Part shown: in pieces, positions 1 through 12,372 of the stretch
Layout: each line of letters opens with the position of its first letter
How positions within the stretch are numbered: the first letter of the stretch is position 1
Assembly: GCA_963969395.1 (NCBI GenBank)
Contig: OZ017798.1
Span: 19,522,173-19,586,172, forward strand
DNA from: Pseudoscleropodium purum
Taxonomy: Eukaryota; Streptophyta; Bryopsida; Hypnales; Brachytheciaceae
DNA length: 64,000 nucleotides
Direction of reading: 5' to 3'
Position numbers and translations under genes: made by a program
Notes under the pieces: generated by a model
Databases searched by the model: none
The model's input: the letters and a program-made list of their open reading frames with translations, nothing else
What the model was told of the DNA's origin: nothing

Positions 1-1122
1 TTGTGGGCAATTATAGATTCTCTATTCCAAAATAAACTTTGAAGTCTTTTCTTGAACTCAATTTTCAATATTTTTGGAAAAAAAAAATTTAATTAGGTGA
101 AGATTTTTTATTACAACATTACAACCATTAGGATTGGTATTTTTCAATTCTATAAATAAATTGGTAACTATTTTGTATTTTGAATCATTTTCTACTTCTT
201 TGTATTTATCATACTTTTCCTATATGTTGTACAATTTCAAATGATCTAAAAATTTTAAGCATATAGCCAACATGCCTTGAAGAATGAATCCGAAGAAGCA
301 CCATCATTTTAGACATTTTTTCATACTCCTTTCGTTCCACTAAAAAACTCCAAATCAAGCACAATTTTTGTCGTACTAAAAAGCTCTGTTTTTCTAATTT
401 CGACCATTGACTAAATGTAGGCTAGGTTGAATGACCTTGTGGGGGCAAGTCACAAGTAATTAGGTAGCATTTTTCTTGTAGCAAGCTTGGCCTTGCATGT
501 ATAAGGCAACTTGTATTTGTTGCTTCTTCAAACAATCATGTTGATGAAGGATTCATTGACCACTTTGGCTCTATGAAAATTGTTCATGAAGGGTGTCAAA
601 TTTCTTTGTTGTGGGTATTTAGGTTGAAAATAGATATTTCTAAAATCCCATTGTTGTCACCAACCTTTAAATCATCAGGAATGATGAACTAGCAACATTT
701 TTGAATGCTGCTCAAATATGAAACTTGAAGTTTTGCATAGATCTAGGGAATGAGTTGTTGGTGTTTGAATGCATGTATTATTGGTATAAAGACTAAAAAT
801 ATAGTTGATCCCTCATGAGGAAGATTTTGGGAGGTTATTAGTAGGACAAAGGAAGTACAAAAGTAACCTTGTGAAGTGCAATTGCACATTTTTTCACAAG
901 GACTAAAAAAAAGATTTCTATTACTTCAAATGCTAATATCTTGCAATCTACATAATGGAAATTTCTGAAATTTTTTCCACATCTTTTCAAACCGGTTTAT
1001 TACAAGATCCTACAATTACATGGGTCCAAAAATGTTTTTTTCTAAAATTTCAAACTTGTACAAGAAATGACAATTCTAGAGTGTTTTTGGCAAAAACATA
1101 ATCAAGGAACTTTAGGAGTTAA
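1..1122. mobile_element. TTAA-ended dispersed element, copy 1 (cut by window start)
   Basis: The right end reads CTTTAGGAG followed by TTAA (1110-1122), the mirror of the left tips of the family. The first 300 bases match 28,320-28,620 and, inverted, 58,600-58,880 (for example TTGTGGGCAA then an ATAGATT or ATGGATT stretch, and TCAATTTTCAATATTTTT). The middle (about 300-850) is unlike the other copies and may be an insertion. The left end lies outside the window. No coding capacity is seen. Confidence 0.7.
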
Positions 1123-4100
1123 ATATCCTACCTAAAGATAGTAAGATTTGAGACCTTGAGTAGTTTTGAAAATTTGTAGCAAATCAATATAAATGGCCTT
1201 TAGAATTTGCTCAAAATACTTTATATGAGGCTTTGTTAAATCATTAGAAGAAATTTGAGGTCTCTACAAAGTCGTTTCAGTTCTATTCCCAAAATTGTTT
1301 TCAATATTGTTGGTTGTTGTTAGGCCGACAATTACTAAAAAAAATTATAAAAAAAAATTTGGTCTTGAAATGCAAAAAAAAAAGTCTAAAATAATAATAA
1401 TAACGACGTGGCATTGTCTCGACCACGTCCGATTTGTGTTCCTGCAGTAGTTTTGGCATTCCCAGGGCCTAATAATTCATAGTCTTCTAGAGACCCTAAA
1501 TTTCTTCTAATGTCTAGCCATGCAACACAATTGACATCACACTTAGCTGCTAGACATCAACCTCAACAAGCATGTATTATCTAGCAAAAATTTAACAGCA
1601 TTTGAACCCTCTTTCTAGCCTTGGCTTGTAGAAATGGAAACTATATCATTTGGATCAAGAGTCCTCCCCCTCCTAGTACCTTTTTGTAGCTCATTTTGGT
1701 TTTCCTTTTGTCTATGCTCATTTGTCCTCATTGTCTAGCCTTTGGCTTGGCCGTTTTTGTATGGTGATTTTTTTTAATGCAATGATTCTTCTATTTGTTC
1801 CAAAAAAAATTGAGCAAATGATTGAAAGTGCTTTTAAAATAATGGTATCACAAATTCTTGTGGAGAATTTCTTCTCCTTCCTAATGATACGAATATATGA
1901 TTTTTCTTGAAGCTTCTTCAATTGAATAAATACCAATATAACTTAGATGAAGTTGATTTTTCTCAATATTTATCATCCATGAAATATTGCATATACAACA
2001 CAAATCAAATCAAATCTCCTAAAAAGGGGACCAAATGAGTGGTATTGTGTCTAGGGCTTTTATTTTTGGCAAAATTTCTCCAAATTGTCAAAAATTTGAC
2101 CTCTAAAGTTTCATCCTCGCAAACTAGCTCCTAGAGTGAGGGTAGCAAGGGGGACACTAATCCCCCCAAGACCCTTGGTTGTATCACTTCACTAGACCAA
2201 ACTTGTAAAAAAGTAAAGTAGGATGTTACCAACCCTCTTTTGAAGCAAGAAAAAAATATGCTTAGAATATGAACCAATCGTCTCCTTGTATGGTTGTTTA
2301 TATAGTGGTTGCCAACCTAAAATTACATATTATGTATATCCCATTTTCTATGTTTTATAATGACTTTGTAACAATTTGAAAAAAAATAAATTTGAAGCCA
2401 TTGATACTATTTCACATAGTACATAATATCCAAAAGCCATCTTCTATAAAAATTGTGTCACTACGAAACTTGTTACTAATTTGCTTCTTTTCTCCTTTAA
2501 GAATAGAATTACCTCCATATACAAAGCCAACAAGACTTGAATATGGATACTTCCCTTTGAACACAACATGATTTCTTTTGATTTCTAAAAACACATCTAA
2601 CTACTTTCTTTAGATCTTTTCAAATTATAATTTTCTACTCTTCTTACATATAGACATAACCAGAATTTTGACAACATAACAAGCACTTAAGATCTAATTG
2701 CTGTTTCGTTCAAATACTACCAATCAATTAAATAATTTCAGTTTTTTTTCTTTTGGCATTCTGTATGATGGATCTCATTGTGTGTACTTTGGTGTAGGGA
2801 CTTTTTATTTAGATTCATGTGCCTCCTATAAAGGAACCAGTGTCCTTTACCTCCTTCCTCTTCCTTCCCCTTGACCCCTTGTGCATTTAAAAAGAAAGTT
2901 TTACCATACAAATGATCAAGTGGCATTGACTTTGCTGATTCTTTTGTAATTTGTGGTTGAAGTGATATCGTTTTGTGGAGCACACTCACTTTACGGTACA
3001 CAAACAAAAAAGTTTGGCCCCATTGATTTTCCCAAATGGCACTCAGATTTTATTAAATAAAGTAAACAGAGATTTTTGTTCACTGTTAGGACCAAGTGGT
3101 AGATGAACAAAAACATTTTTAACTTTTTCAATTTTAAATATTATTTTCTTAACTACCAAATGGAGGGTGTCTAAGGTAGGAGTAGGGTGTCAGTAGGTGC
3201 CCTCCTTTTTTTCTGACCTGTAGCCTGTCTTTTTCTGTGTACACTTGCAGGGAAGGAGACAAACCCATGAGTAGGTCTAAATTTGAACCAGGTTTTGTTC
3301 CATTGGGAAGATCCCCCCTCCCCCCTACTTGAAATTTGGTATCATATCAAAATTTGTATATAACTTATTATAAAATTAATGAGGGTCCCAAGTCCCAATA
3401 CCCATGCTTTGTAGTTTGTAGTAAAGGCTCCCTCCTTTTTGGCTGTTCTGGAATGTGCCGTGCTTTTGAGAAAAAAGAAAGTTTGAAGAAGAGATGACGG
3501 AACTTTTTTTCTCAGTGTGCGTACTTTCTACGTCCATATAATCAAATGGCTTCACCATGGGGGACATTACTATTACTAAGTAGTCAATGGTCAATGGATG
3601 ACTTCACTGTTCACTGTAGATAAAAATTAAAATTAAAAATGTACCTAAAGGGTCAATAATCATAGCACTTTTGGTGAATACTTTGGTCACGGGGGTTGCA
3701 TCCTTGGAAGGTAAAGATTGTAGAATATCTAAATAATCAAGTCTTTCCATACAAGGAAGAGATCATGCTTTTTTAGATACTTGAGAGGGATTTTTCAAGG
3801 AACCACTATTCTTTTATTAAAAAAACATTGAAATTTTTCATTTTCATTTTCAATCCTAACAACATAAATATTAAAAACATACATGCATTCTCTATGACTC
3901 TAGAACATGCATTCTCCATTTTGGCACTTGGCTCAATGCACTATCCGTCCACTTAATTGTAATTAAAATGTATGGACCATGTAGAGCTATGTGGGGTAGT
4001 AGCCAATATATATTCATATTTTGCCATGCACCCGTAGAGAGACAAGCCATAGAAATGAAGGTTATGATTTTCCAATGGGTGGCGACAATTGCATTAGGGT

Positions 4101-4320
4101 TTTATTTTTTATCCTTTTGAAAATCCTAATTTTCCATTTCTTCTTTTCCTTCTTCCTTCCTACAATCTACCTCCAAAAGCTCTAGGAGGTGGCATTGAAG
4201 TACAAAAAAAACATTTTCTTTGAAGAGATTGCTCCAAGGCCGAATATTTCAAGTGGACTTGATAATAAGAAGAATTTGTTCTTAGAATTAGGAAATGCAA
4301 TTTTAAATGGCCAAGTGCAA
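1123..4320. other. Gene-free AT-rich stretch
   Basis: No open reading frame with recognisable protein character is visible; the few 60-90 codon frames have no family features. A short stem, GACGTGG paired with CCACGTC, lies at about 1404-1429 after an (ATA)n run. It sits in sequence resembling 21,340-21,460. I see nothing else I can name. Confidence 0.6.
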
Positions 4321-4740
4321 AAATATTGAATTGGATATCGAATTGTAGGATCTTGCACTAGACTAGTATAAGAATGTTAAGAAGAAATTTAAAACTTGGA
4401 CCATATCAATCACAAGATATAAGCATTTAAAACTGAAGAAGATAAGTTTTTTTTGTTCATAGTCTAATTAGATTACAAGGCTTTGAATCCTCTTTACTTT
4501 TATTTTTTGTACTACAAATTGTGAATGAAATTTTTTTTTAGGTTGAAGCATAGAATTGAGATTTTGGAAAAATAAAATAAAATAAAAATGCTGAATAATT
4601 TTCATTCTTTAAATATTATTAAGTTGAAATAAATACACAATAGAAGGAAAAACTAAATTATTGCTAGTAGCTCTAAGATTGAAACATACAACCAATCTCA
4701 ACAGTGTGATTGTTCTAAAAAGAGAACTAAATCATTTTTT
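4320..4740. repeat. Partial copy of the TTAA-ended element (subfamily II)
   Basis: This matches the inner part of the copy just to its right and those at 19.4, 23.7 and 35.5 kb. Shared marks are GGATCTTGCA near the left, CACAAGATATAAGCATT in the middle and the TCTCAACAGTGTGATTGTTCT block near 4,694. Neither terminal motif is present, so it is a fragment abutting a complete copy. Confidence 0.55.
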
Positions 4741-4831
4741 GTGCACCTATAATGCATTTATTTTTTCACAATAGATTATTGATGTTACCAAGGACAAAAT
4801 TCTAAAAGTATTTGTATTATTCCATTTAATA

Positions 4832-5776
4832 TTAACCCCTAAAGGACCGAGGCCTTTTTTCTGCCCAAAAACACTGAAAACTGCCATTTCTATAGCAAAG
4901 AGTGAAAAATAAATAAATAAATAAATAAATTCACATCTAACCATAGAATCTTACACCTTACAAGTATAAAAAAGTGTGGAAAAAATTTCAGAATTTTTCA
5001 CTGCACAAATTGCAAGATATTTGCGTTTAAAGTGGAAAAAACAAGTTTTCCAGCACATCGCGGGACTGGATTTTTTGACTTTGAACATTTTTAACTGAAA
5101 ATTTTTGCATTACAAAGTTTTGAGCTTTAAATCTTTAAAGTGGAGAATTGAGTTGAGAGTGTGGGGGCAAAATTTCTTTTTAAGAATTAATTTTCATTCT
5201 TAAAATAATTGTTAAGTAGAAGTAGGTACAAGATAGAAGGAAATCTAAAATATTCATATATTTTAAATGGAATTAAAATGCACTAATCCCAATGGCGAGA
5301 TTGTTTTAGCAAGTAAACTAAACCATGCAAAATAAAAAAATTTGAAAAATTTGAAAAATTGCATTCAAAAATGAATCCTACAAGTTATTTTTTTCAAGAA
5401 GATGCTCTAACTACCTGGAAAAAAGAATGTCTATAACTTTCTCATAACAAATCCAAATGAAATGAATAAAAAAAATTTAGATAGAAAAAAATATAATATA
5501 TGAGGAAAAAAATATTTTAAGAAAAATTGAAATTTTTGCAAATTTTTTTTTTGCTGCCCAGATTGCCCCCCGTCCCCTCATTTGAGCTTATTTGGTCATA
5601 ACTATTGTTCCCGGGCACCAATTGTGAAAAAAATTATACTCTCATAAAGCTTATCAATTTTTCTATCTTCCAAATGTTTAAAATTTTAAAAAAATAAAAA
5701 ATAAAATTCCAGACCATAAGTACTTGCCCAAAATCCCATTTGTCCCCTAAAGGGACAATGGTCCTTTAGGAGTTAA
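4832..5776. mobile_element. TTAA-ended dispersed element, copy 2 (subfamily II)
   Basis: The left end is TTAA then CCCCTAAAGGACC; the right end is GGTCCTTTAGGAG then TTAA, giving 13-bp inverted tips with one mismatch inside TTAA flanks over 945 bp. Just inside the right tip is the palindrome GTCCCCTAAAGGGAC. An (AAAT)n run at about 4909-4930 lies inside. No protein-coding frame; a non-autonomous element. The family is discussed in the findings. Confidence 0.75.
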
Positions 5777-6010
5777 ACAAGTTACTAACAATTTTTTTTG
5801 TTACAAAATTCCAAGGTGAAAGAGTAACAACAAACATTTGAAAAGCCTTTGGGCCACAATAATAAATTGCTCGTATTGGTGGGAACTGTGAGCATGAGAG
5901 CATATGTAGAATCTATGAGCCTTTAAGCATAGGAGTCTTTATGATAAACACTTTTTTATAGTTATAAGTATTTATGTTATAGGTATCTATGTTATAAATA
6001 TCTACATTAT
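5777..6010. other. Short spacer leading into a minisatellite
   Basis: Unique-looking AT-rich sequence. Its last 60 bases already contain degraded half-units (TATGTTATAGGTATC and similar) of the array that follows. Confidence 0.5.
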
Positions 6011-6215
6011 AAATTTACTTTTCATATTATAGTGTACATATATTATAGGTACCTATGTTATAAACTTGCTTTCTATGTTATAATGCACTTATGTTACAAG
6101 TACATATGATATAAATGTGCTTTCCATGTTATAGTGTACTTATGTTACATATGCCTATGTTATAAATTTACTTTTTCATGTTATAGTGTACTTATATTAT
6201 GAGTGTGTATGTTAT
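6011..6215. repeat. Minisatellite, four units of 51-52 bp
   Basis: Four consecutive units begin AAATTTACTT, AAACTTGCTT, AAATGTGCTT and AAATTTACTT at 6011, 6062, 6113 and 6164. Their lengths are 51, 51, 51 and 52 bp, and each ends in TATGTTAT or close to it. Internal marks are TTATAGTGTAC and TTATGTTACA. Related but unarrayed sequence occurs at about 35,370-35,460. Confidence 0.85.
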
Positions 6216-6450
6216 AAACACCTTCAAGTGGTTGCAGGTCCACAATTAAAATCAAAGCTCGTAGGCTCACATCTCCACGTTCACATACTAGCATTATTAT
6301 GGATATCAATGTTGCAATTTCATTGTATATCCTCAAAATGCATGTTTGAAAGGTAGTCATGAACAAATATTGGGTTTGTCACTTTGTCACTTTACAGTAC
6401 AAATTAATTCAAAAGGGGCATGGACGGAATAGATATTTATATAGCCACTG

Positions 6451-6474
6451 AGGGGAGGGGAGGGGAGGGGAGGG
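6451..6474 (+). repeat. (AGGGG)n run, potential G-quadruplex
   Basis: Five consecutive runs of three to four guanines separated by single adenines on the plus strand. By composition this can form a G-quadruplex. It lies outside any gene. Confidence 0.8.
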
Positions 6475-6885
6475 AATCAAAGCTGAAAAGGAAAGTGGGG
6501 CTCCGGCTTTGATTGCTACAGGTGCACAAAACAGCATTCTTCTACAAAAGCAAATGAAAGGGAATCATAGAAAGTTTGGATTCAGGATGGGATGGAGGAG
6601 GCAAGGTCACGTGACGGGCATGCCTGTCATCCAGATGTTTCTTATTATTGTACTGTTCATGGTAGTCTTTTGAAATCAAAATTAAGAATGGGTTCACAAA
6701 AAAATTAAAAAATTAAAAAACAAGGAATGGGAGAGACTTTTATTATTTTTTATAAACTAAAAAAAACCCAGCCAGCAGCAAGTGGTTGGTCACAATGTAC
6801 AGCCCAACACTTGGTGGGATTCACAAAAACAGAAGAATGTTTCCTCCTGTGACAATTTATGAAAATGGAAGATCATCAAAGGAAA

Positions 6886-6945
6886 ACATCAAATGGAACA
6901 TCAAATGGAACATCAAATGGAACATCCAATGTGACATCAAATAAA
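6886..6945. repeat. 12-bp tandem repeat
   Basis: Four to five copies of the unit ACATCAAATGGA, the last ones degenerate. The repeat produces an apparent reading frame on the minus strand with a repeating MFHL motif, which is an artefact of the 12-bp period. Confidence 0.75.
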
Positions 6946-7248
6946 CCAAGACAGATGTAAAAAAATCTTGAATCCTGTCATTTTTTTTCCATGAAAACTC
7001 ACCCAATGAAATAATATAGTCATAGAGTTTCACACCCAATCACTATGACTATGGAATCATATGACCCTGTCATCATATGGGGACCTGAGAATTTCTTGAA
7101 GGAAGGAAGTTTGGTCGGTTCTTTACAGGGTCTAGGGTTACAATAATGGAATTCACCATTCATGTCCTGGTGGACATTTATATGGATAGTTGAGCCATTA
7201 GTCTCAACATACATACGCTTCATTCACACCGATCTTTCAGGTCAGAGT

Positions 7249-8284
7249 TTAACCCCTAAAGTCCCATTGTCTCCTTGGGAGACAAATCAGATTTGGGGCA
7301 GGTTCCTCTGATCTTCATTTTTAATGAATTTTTTTGAAAGTTTTTTATACAATAGAAAAACTGATTAGCTTTGTGGGAATATAATTTTTATTTCAATTGG
7401 TGGCCGGGAGTAAAAGTTATATCACAAAAAGTCTTCAACTGAACTTGGTGAGCAACTCAAAAACATCACAAAAAATCAAAATAAGTTCTGTTTTTTTTTT
7501 CTAAAATGTTATATTTTTTTTCTAGATGTGAAGCTTTGATTTGTTCTATTTGGACTAATAATGAGAAAATTAAGGACAATCTTGTTTTCGGGCACTTTAA
7601 GCATCTTTCTAAAAAAATAACTTATTCAATTCAATTCAAAATGCAATTTTCACAATTTTTTTGAGAATGTTGTGTTTGCTTGCTAAAGCAATCTCACCAT
7701 TGGGATTATTGTGTTTCAATCCATCTAACAGCTATTAATGATTTAGTTTTTTTTCCAATATTGGACCTACTTCTACTTAACATTTTTTTTAAATGAAAAA
7801 AACTTTCCACAAATGGCAATCAAAGTCATCTTAGATTGTAGGTCAATATTCAAAAAAAAATTCAACCTTTTCTTTTGTGGAACAATTGAAGAAGAACCCC
7901 ATTGCATTAAAGAACCAAAATACGACTTCGAAGCTAAAAGGTTGGATAATACATGGACTAGAATCAAAAACTAGAACAATCAAAAACCACACAAGCTAAT
8001 TGAAAGAACAAAGAAGGGAACCCTCTTGCTTCTAGATTACACCACTATTGATTCTTCATATTTTTAATATTTAATATTTTAATATTTTTTTCAACTTTGA
8101 ATGCTAATATCTTTCAATCTATATAGTGAAATTCTATGAAATTTTTATCACATGATCTTAGAAAAGTGAAGTACATGATCTTACAGTTAAATTCTAAAAA
8201 TATTGTTTTTTGGGTGAATGCAATAAAATTGACAGTTTTGAGTGATTTTTGAGAGAAAAATGGTCTTGGGACTCTAGGAGTTAA
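7249..8284. mobile_element. TTAA-ended dispersed element, copy 3 (subfamily II, inverted)
   Basis: The left end is TTAA then CCCCTAAAGTCCC, followed by the subterminal palindrome GTCTCCTTGGGAGAC. The right end is GGGACTCTAGGAG then TTAA. The body at 7,680-7,790 carries the family block in reverse (AGCAATCTCACCATTGGGAT). About 200 bases near 7,830-8,040 are not shared and look like a secondary insertion. No coding frame. Confidence 0.72.
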
Positions 8285-8642
8285 CTTTAAGTTATTATCC
8301 CCCTCTTTATTCTAGATACTTCAAGTGTTTTAAGTTACTTATAATTAAGTTATACCAATTAGAATTTGGAACTGCCATATCAAAAGTGTTGTATTTTTTA
8401 CCCCCATTTTTTACCCCCCATTTTTCACACTCAAAGCAAATGGTACTACTCTAATAATAAATCATAGAATGGTACCTTACCCCATTCAGAATTTCAGACG
8501 AGTTTTCTGACTCCTGCTTCAACAGTTCATCAATAAATCATAGAATCATAGTTTCCTGCCTAGTCTACTGCTGTTGTCCTTTTCCCAAGACCGACATGGC
8601 TCCCTGATATGTTGCTGAACTTGCTCCTTATTATCACATCCA

Positions 8643-11600
8643 ATTTATTTTTTTGATAACAAATGGAAACCATTGTATTAAAAGGAACAAAGTAATTGCC
8701 TAGTCAAAGGCTCGACAAATGAAGAGAATATGAGAAAGAAAAGGAAAAAAGGAAAGAAGAAATGAGAATAAAAAAGATTGAGTGAACAAACAAAGAGGGG
8801 AATCCTCCTTGTTCCACCTAATGAAATTACCATCTCTAATAGCTAGAAAAGGGGATAGTAATCAAGTATTAGAAAACTTGGTTCAAATACTATTAGAATG
8901 TTGAGGTTTATGTTTAGAAGCCAAGTGCGCCTTGAGAGCTGCAACACGTCCTGAATTGAGGAGAGCACTCCATAATGATGTATTTAGAAGAACAGAAGGC
9001 CAAAGATCTTGTGCAAAAACCAAATGGTTGTGCAAGATCCAACAAAGCCAAAGGGCAATGCTGTGGACAATACACCATAATATGTGAATTCTATGGAATG
9101 ATCTAGGAATAGAGGTCCCAAAAATACACTGAATGGCATCCAATCTTCGATGAGGGCCCATAGTTGGAGATACGCTGCAAATACGATGCATCATTGAAAG
9201 TGCATAATCCCAAATATCTTGGGATCTCAGACATTCGAAGAACCTGTGAATAAGAGTTTCTATGACACTCAAATTACAACATACACAGTCCATCTTAATT
9301 CCTGGAGCAATTTGAGCCCTCCATGAGTTTATTGCAATTACATTGTGCCGAATTGACTATATGAAAGTTGCATCTTTCTGAGAACGGTCTTTTATCCAAA
9401 TATCTTTCCAACATCGAATATATGAGGACAAAAGAAGGCGAGACCATTTAATAGCAATGAGACGTTTTAACTATATTAAAGTTGAGAGTAGTTTACGGCC
9501 AAGGGCCGCTATATAGTCCATAAGTGATGTGCCAGTGGACCACTTCCATCTTCTTGGGTCATAATGAAGAGAATGAACATTTCCTAAAAATAAGAGTTTA
9601 GGTGAACACTTTTTCCCTTTTTGACATGAACAATTCGAATTTTTTGTACTATGCCTCTATACATCAATATATTTTCAAAGCTTGGGATAATTGTTAGTTG
9701 CTTAGAATTAACACCTACAATAGCATGCATAGTATTGCTTCACAAATAAACATTTTGAATATGTGTACGAAATAGAGTAGGATTAGGTTCAGATACCAAC
9801 CATGTGATCTCTGATAGAGTGTCATTGTCTAAAGAATAAAGGCCAATCTAGTCTCCAACGCATGCTAGATTAGATTGATTCAATAACAATTGAGTCCATG
9901 TAGGGGGAATCTAAGAGATAAGGAAGAACCAATGGTGGTGCTCCATAATAGTAAGAGGAAATTCATCTGAAATAATCTCCCATGTCTTAAAATCATTGGT
10001 GTCATCATCCCAAAGATCTCCAATGGTGTGAAGGCTAGTTCTAGCTACAGTTCTAGCGTGATCAATAGAAAAGTTGAAGCTAGAGCCTATAAAGCTTGCA
10101 GACCACCTAATGCTAGTGGAGAGGACCTCAGAAACATTAGTGTGTGGAACTAACTCTATGTGTTTTACAAGCTTCTTCCATGCAAAAGTAATATGGTTCC
10201 AAACTTTCAATCCTCTAGAAATAGAAGGTCATTGAACCATGAGCCATGCGGTAGAAGGTAACCAAAATCTTGATTTTGGGTGAGGTTTCATACGGTGAAT
10301 TTGGTAGCGAAGGAGAGTCTTAAGTCCTAAGGTGCCGAACTCTATGGCATACAAAACCCACTTAGCTAGTAAGACATTAAAAGACACTTCTGGATCAAGT
10401 AATTGGAGGCCACCGATTGACTTAGGCAAGTAGCAGTCATCCCAGCTAACCCTGGTTTGAGACAAATGTTCAGAGTCACTCCATAAATAATTCCACATAC
10501 TACTCCTAGCAATCCTAATAGCTTGAATAGATCTGCACCAAATAGCCATAAAATAATAAATAGACGAAAGGAGAATTGTGTTAACTACAAATACTCGTCT
10601 AGCCAATGAAAGACGTTGAGTTGTCCAATACTTCACTTTCTTGGTAATCTTTTGTTGTATTTAATTGTCCACATTAGCAACTTCTAAAGAAATACCAAAG
10701 GGGGGCCCTAGTAATTTAGACAGAGAGTAAGGAGGAGCCCAAGTAATTCCAAAATTATGGAGCTAGTCAAGAGGAAGGACATGCGAAAACCAACATTTGG
10801 TACTCTTTGTCCAATTAATAACCAACCCTGATGTAGAGCCAAAATGATGTATGAGGTCTACTGTGTTTTTTAAGAAGATTTCCTCGCCTAAAATTGAAAC
10901 CCCATTATCATTTGCTTATTAAGAAATAAGTTGGCAATCCTCCGTTTCAAGTAGTTAGATGCCTTTGATTTTGCCTCATCTTTGATCTTCCTTAGCTGCC
11001 AGATTGAAGGCTTTTCCTACCAATAAGAATAAATAAGGGGCTAGTGGGCACCCTTGACGCACCCCTCGTTGAATGATGAATGGGCTAGAAATTTTTCCAT
11101 TGATCAAAACAAAAGCTGATGTGTCTTCGAGTAATACTTGGACAATATGTATGAACGCATCAGGAATGCCGATTTTTTTCATAAGGCTAAAAAGAAAATC
11201 CCATGATATTGTATCATAAGCCTTAGTAAAGTCAAGTTTTAGAAAGATAAAATCTTGGTGAGAGTCCTTAGCTCGTTGAACTGTCTCATACTATAATAAC
11301 AGATTATCCAAGATGTACCTGAGTAGGAGGAAGGTAGGTTGATCTAGACTTATAACCTCTTGGAGTATGGTTTGTAGTCTCAACTAAAGAGTTTTGGCTA
11401 GAACTTTACAAGAGACATTAAGTAGGATAATTGGTGGCCAATTGAATAAATTGGCACCATTTCCTTCTTTAAGAAGAAAGGCTATGATTCTAGATGTCAT
11501 TCTAAAGGAAGCCATCCTTGAGCAATAGATGATTGAATCATAGCTATATAGTCATTACCTATCAAGTCCCAGAATTTGGTCAAGAAATCAAGTGTAATTC

Positions 11601-12372
11601 CATCAAGTCCTGCACTATGACCTAAGGCCATTTGTCTCATTGCAAAATAAAGCTCCTCCTTTGTAAGTAGAGCCTCTAGATGAGTAACCATTTGTAGGCT
11701 AAGTTTATTAACAACACATGAGAAGATGGAGTCATGATCGTTGATAATCTGAGGGGTAACCGGATTTTGTGAGTAGAGTTTGGAATAAACTCTAGAACAA
11801 ACTTGGTCCAAGTCATCAATATCCTGCTTGGATATTCCTTAGTAATCAAGAAGTTTTGTAATAAATGAGTTTTGAGTAGTTTCTCTAATAGTTTGGAAGA
11901 ATTCAATTGTAAGGCGATCCCCAAATAATCTCCAACAGCCCTAGATCACACTTTCCTACCTTCAAGTTTGTGGTTCTCGAGGATTGTCAATTGAGACTTA
12001 ATATGGCTAACTTCATCTCGTAGTTGATAAGAATGTGGGTCGAATTGAAGCTGACCATTCTTTTGATCCAGTAGTTTGCAAAGTGTCGCCTCATGCTCTC
12101 TTAATCGAAAGGCTCTCCAAATACAAAATCTGCGATAGTTGTAAATAACGAGTTTGAATTTAGAGAAAAAAGAGGCTTCTGGTGGTGTCGCTAACCACAT
12201 TCCTCAAATGAGAAATGTAGCTTCATCAAGGAATGCAAATGACATAATCCATTTGCTTAGACAAGGTGTAGTTGGCGCAAGCTCAAAAACCACTGATATT
12301 CGATTATGGTTTGAGTGTCCAAATTTCAAACCCCCCAAAACCAATTATCATATCAAAAATAGAGAGACCTAG
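8643..12372 (-). mobile_element. LINE-type non-LTR retrotransposon, 5'-truncated and decayed
   Basis: Read on the minus strand, the element runs from remnants of the endonuclease-to-RT linker (about 12,370) through a reverse transcriptase to a zinc-finger-like C-terminal domain. It ends in an A-rich 3' tail (the plus-strand T run at 8,646-8,655). The 3' untranslated part has the mark TCGACAAATGAAGAGA (in plus sense), which recurs at about 18,660. No intact endonuclease domain was found, as expected for 5' truncation on integration. Confidence 0.85.
8883..11924 (-). pseudogene. LINE ORF2 relic: reverse transcriptase plus C-terminal zf-RVT-like region
   Basis: The reading frame is broken into at least six pieces by stops and frameshifts. 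In order on the minus strand: an N-terminal RT part (11,497-11,811, with LDGITLDFLTKFWDLIG); RT block LKLDFTKAYDTISWDF (about 11,190-11,240); block RGVRQGCPLAPYLF (10,976-11,182). Next come the catalytic block, the region with LSLARRVFVVNTILLSS (10,229-10,636), a linker (9,911-10,210) and a C-terminal piece (8,883-9,293) beginning CxCC and typical of the RT-associated zinc-binding domain. The YADD catalytic motif reads A-N-D-N near 10,907-10,915, so the first aspartate is lost. The copy cannot be autonomous. Confidence 0.85.

Noticed and set aside
6011..6215. Regularly spaced repeats resembling a CRISPR array
   Set aside because: The whole 51-bp unit repeats, without unique spacers, and the genome is eukaryotic.
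6857..7039. Minus-strand frame with repeating MFHL
   Set aside because: Produced by the 12-bp tandem repeat; no other protein features.
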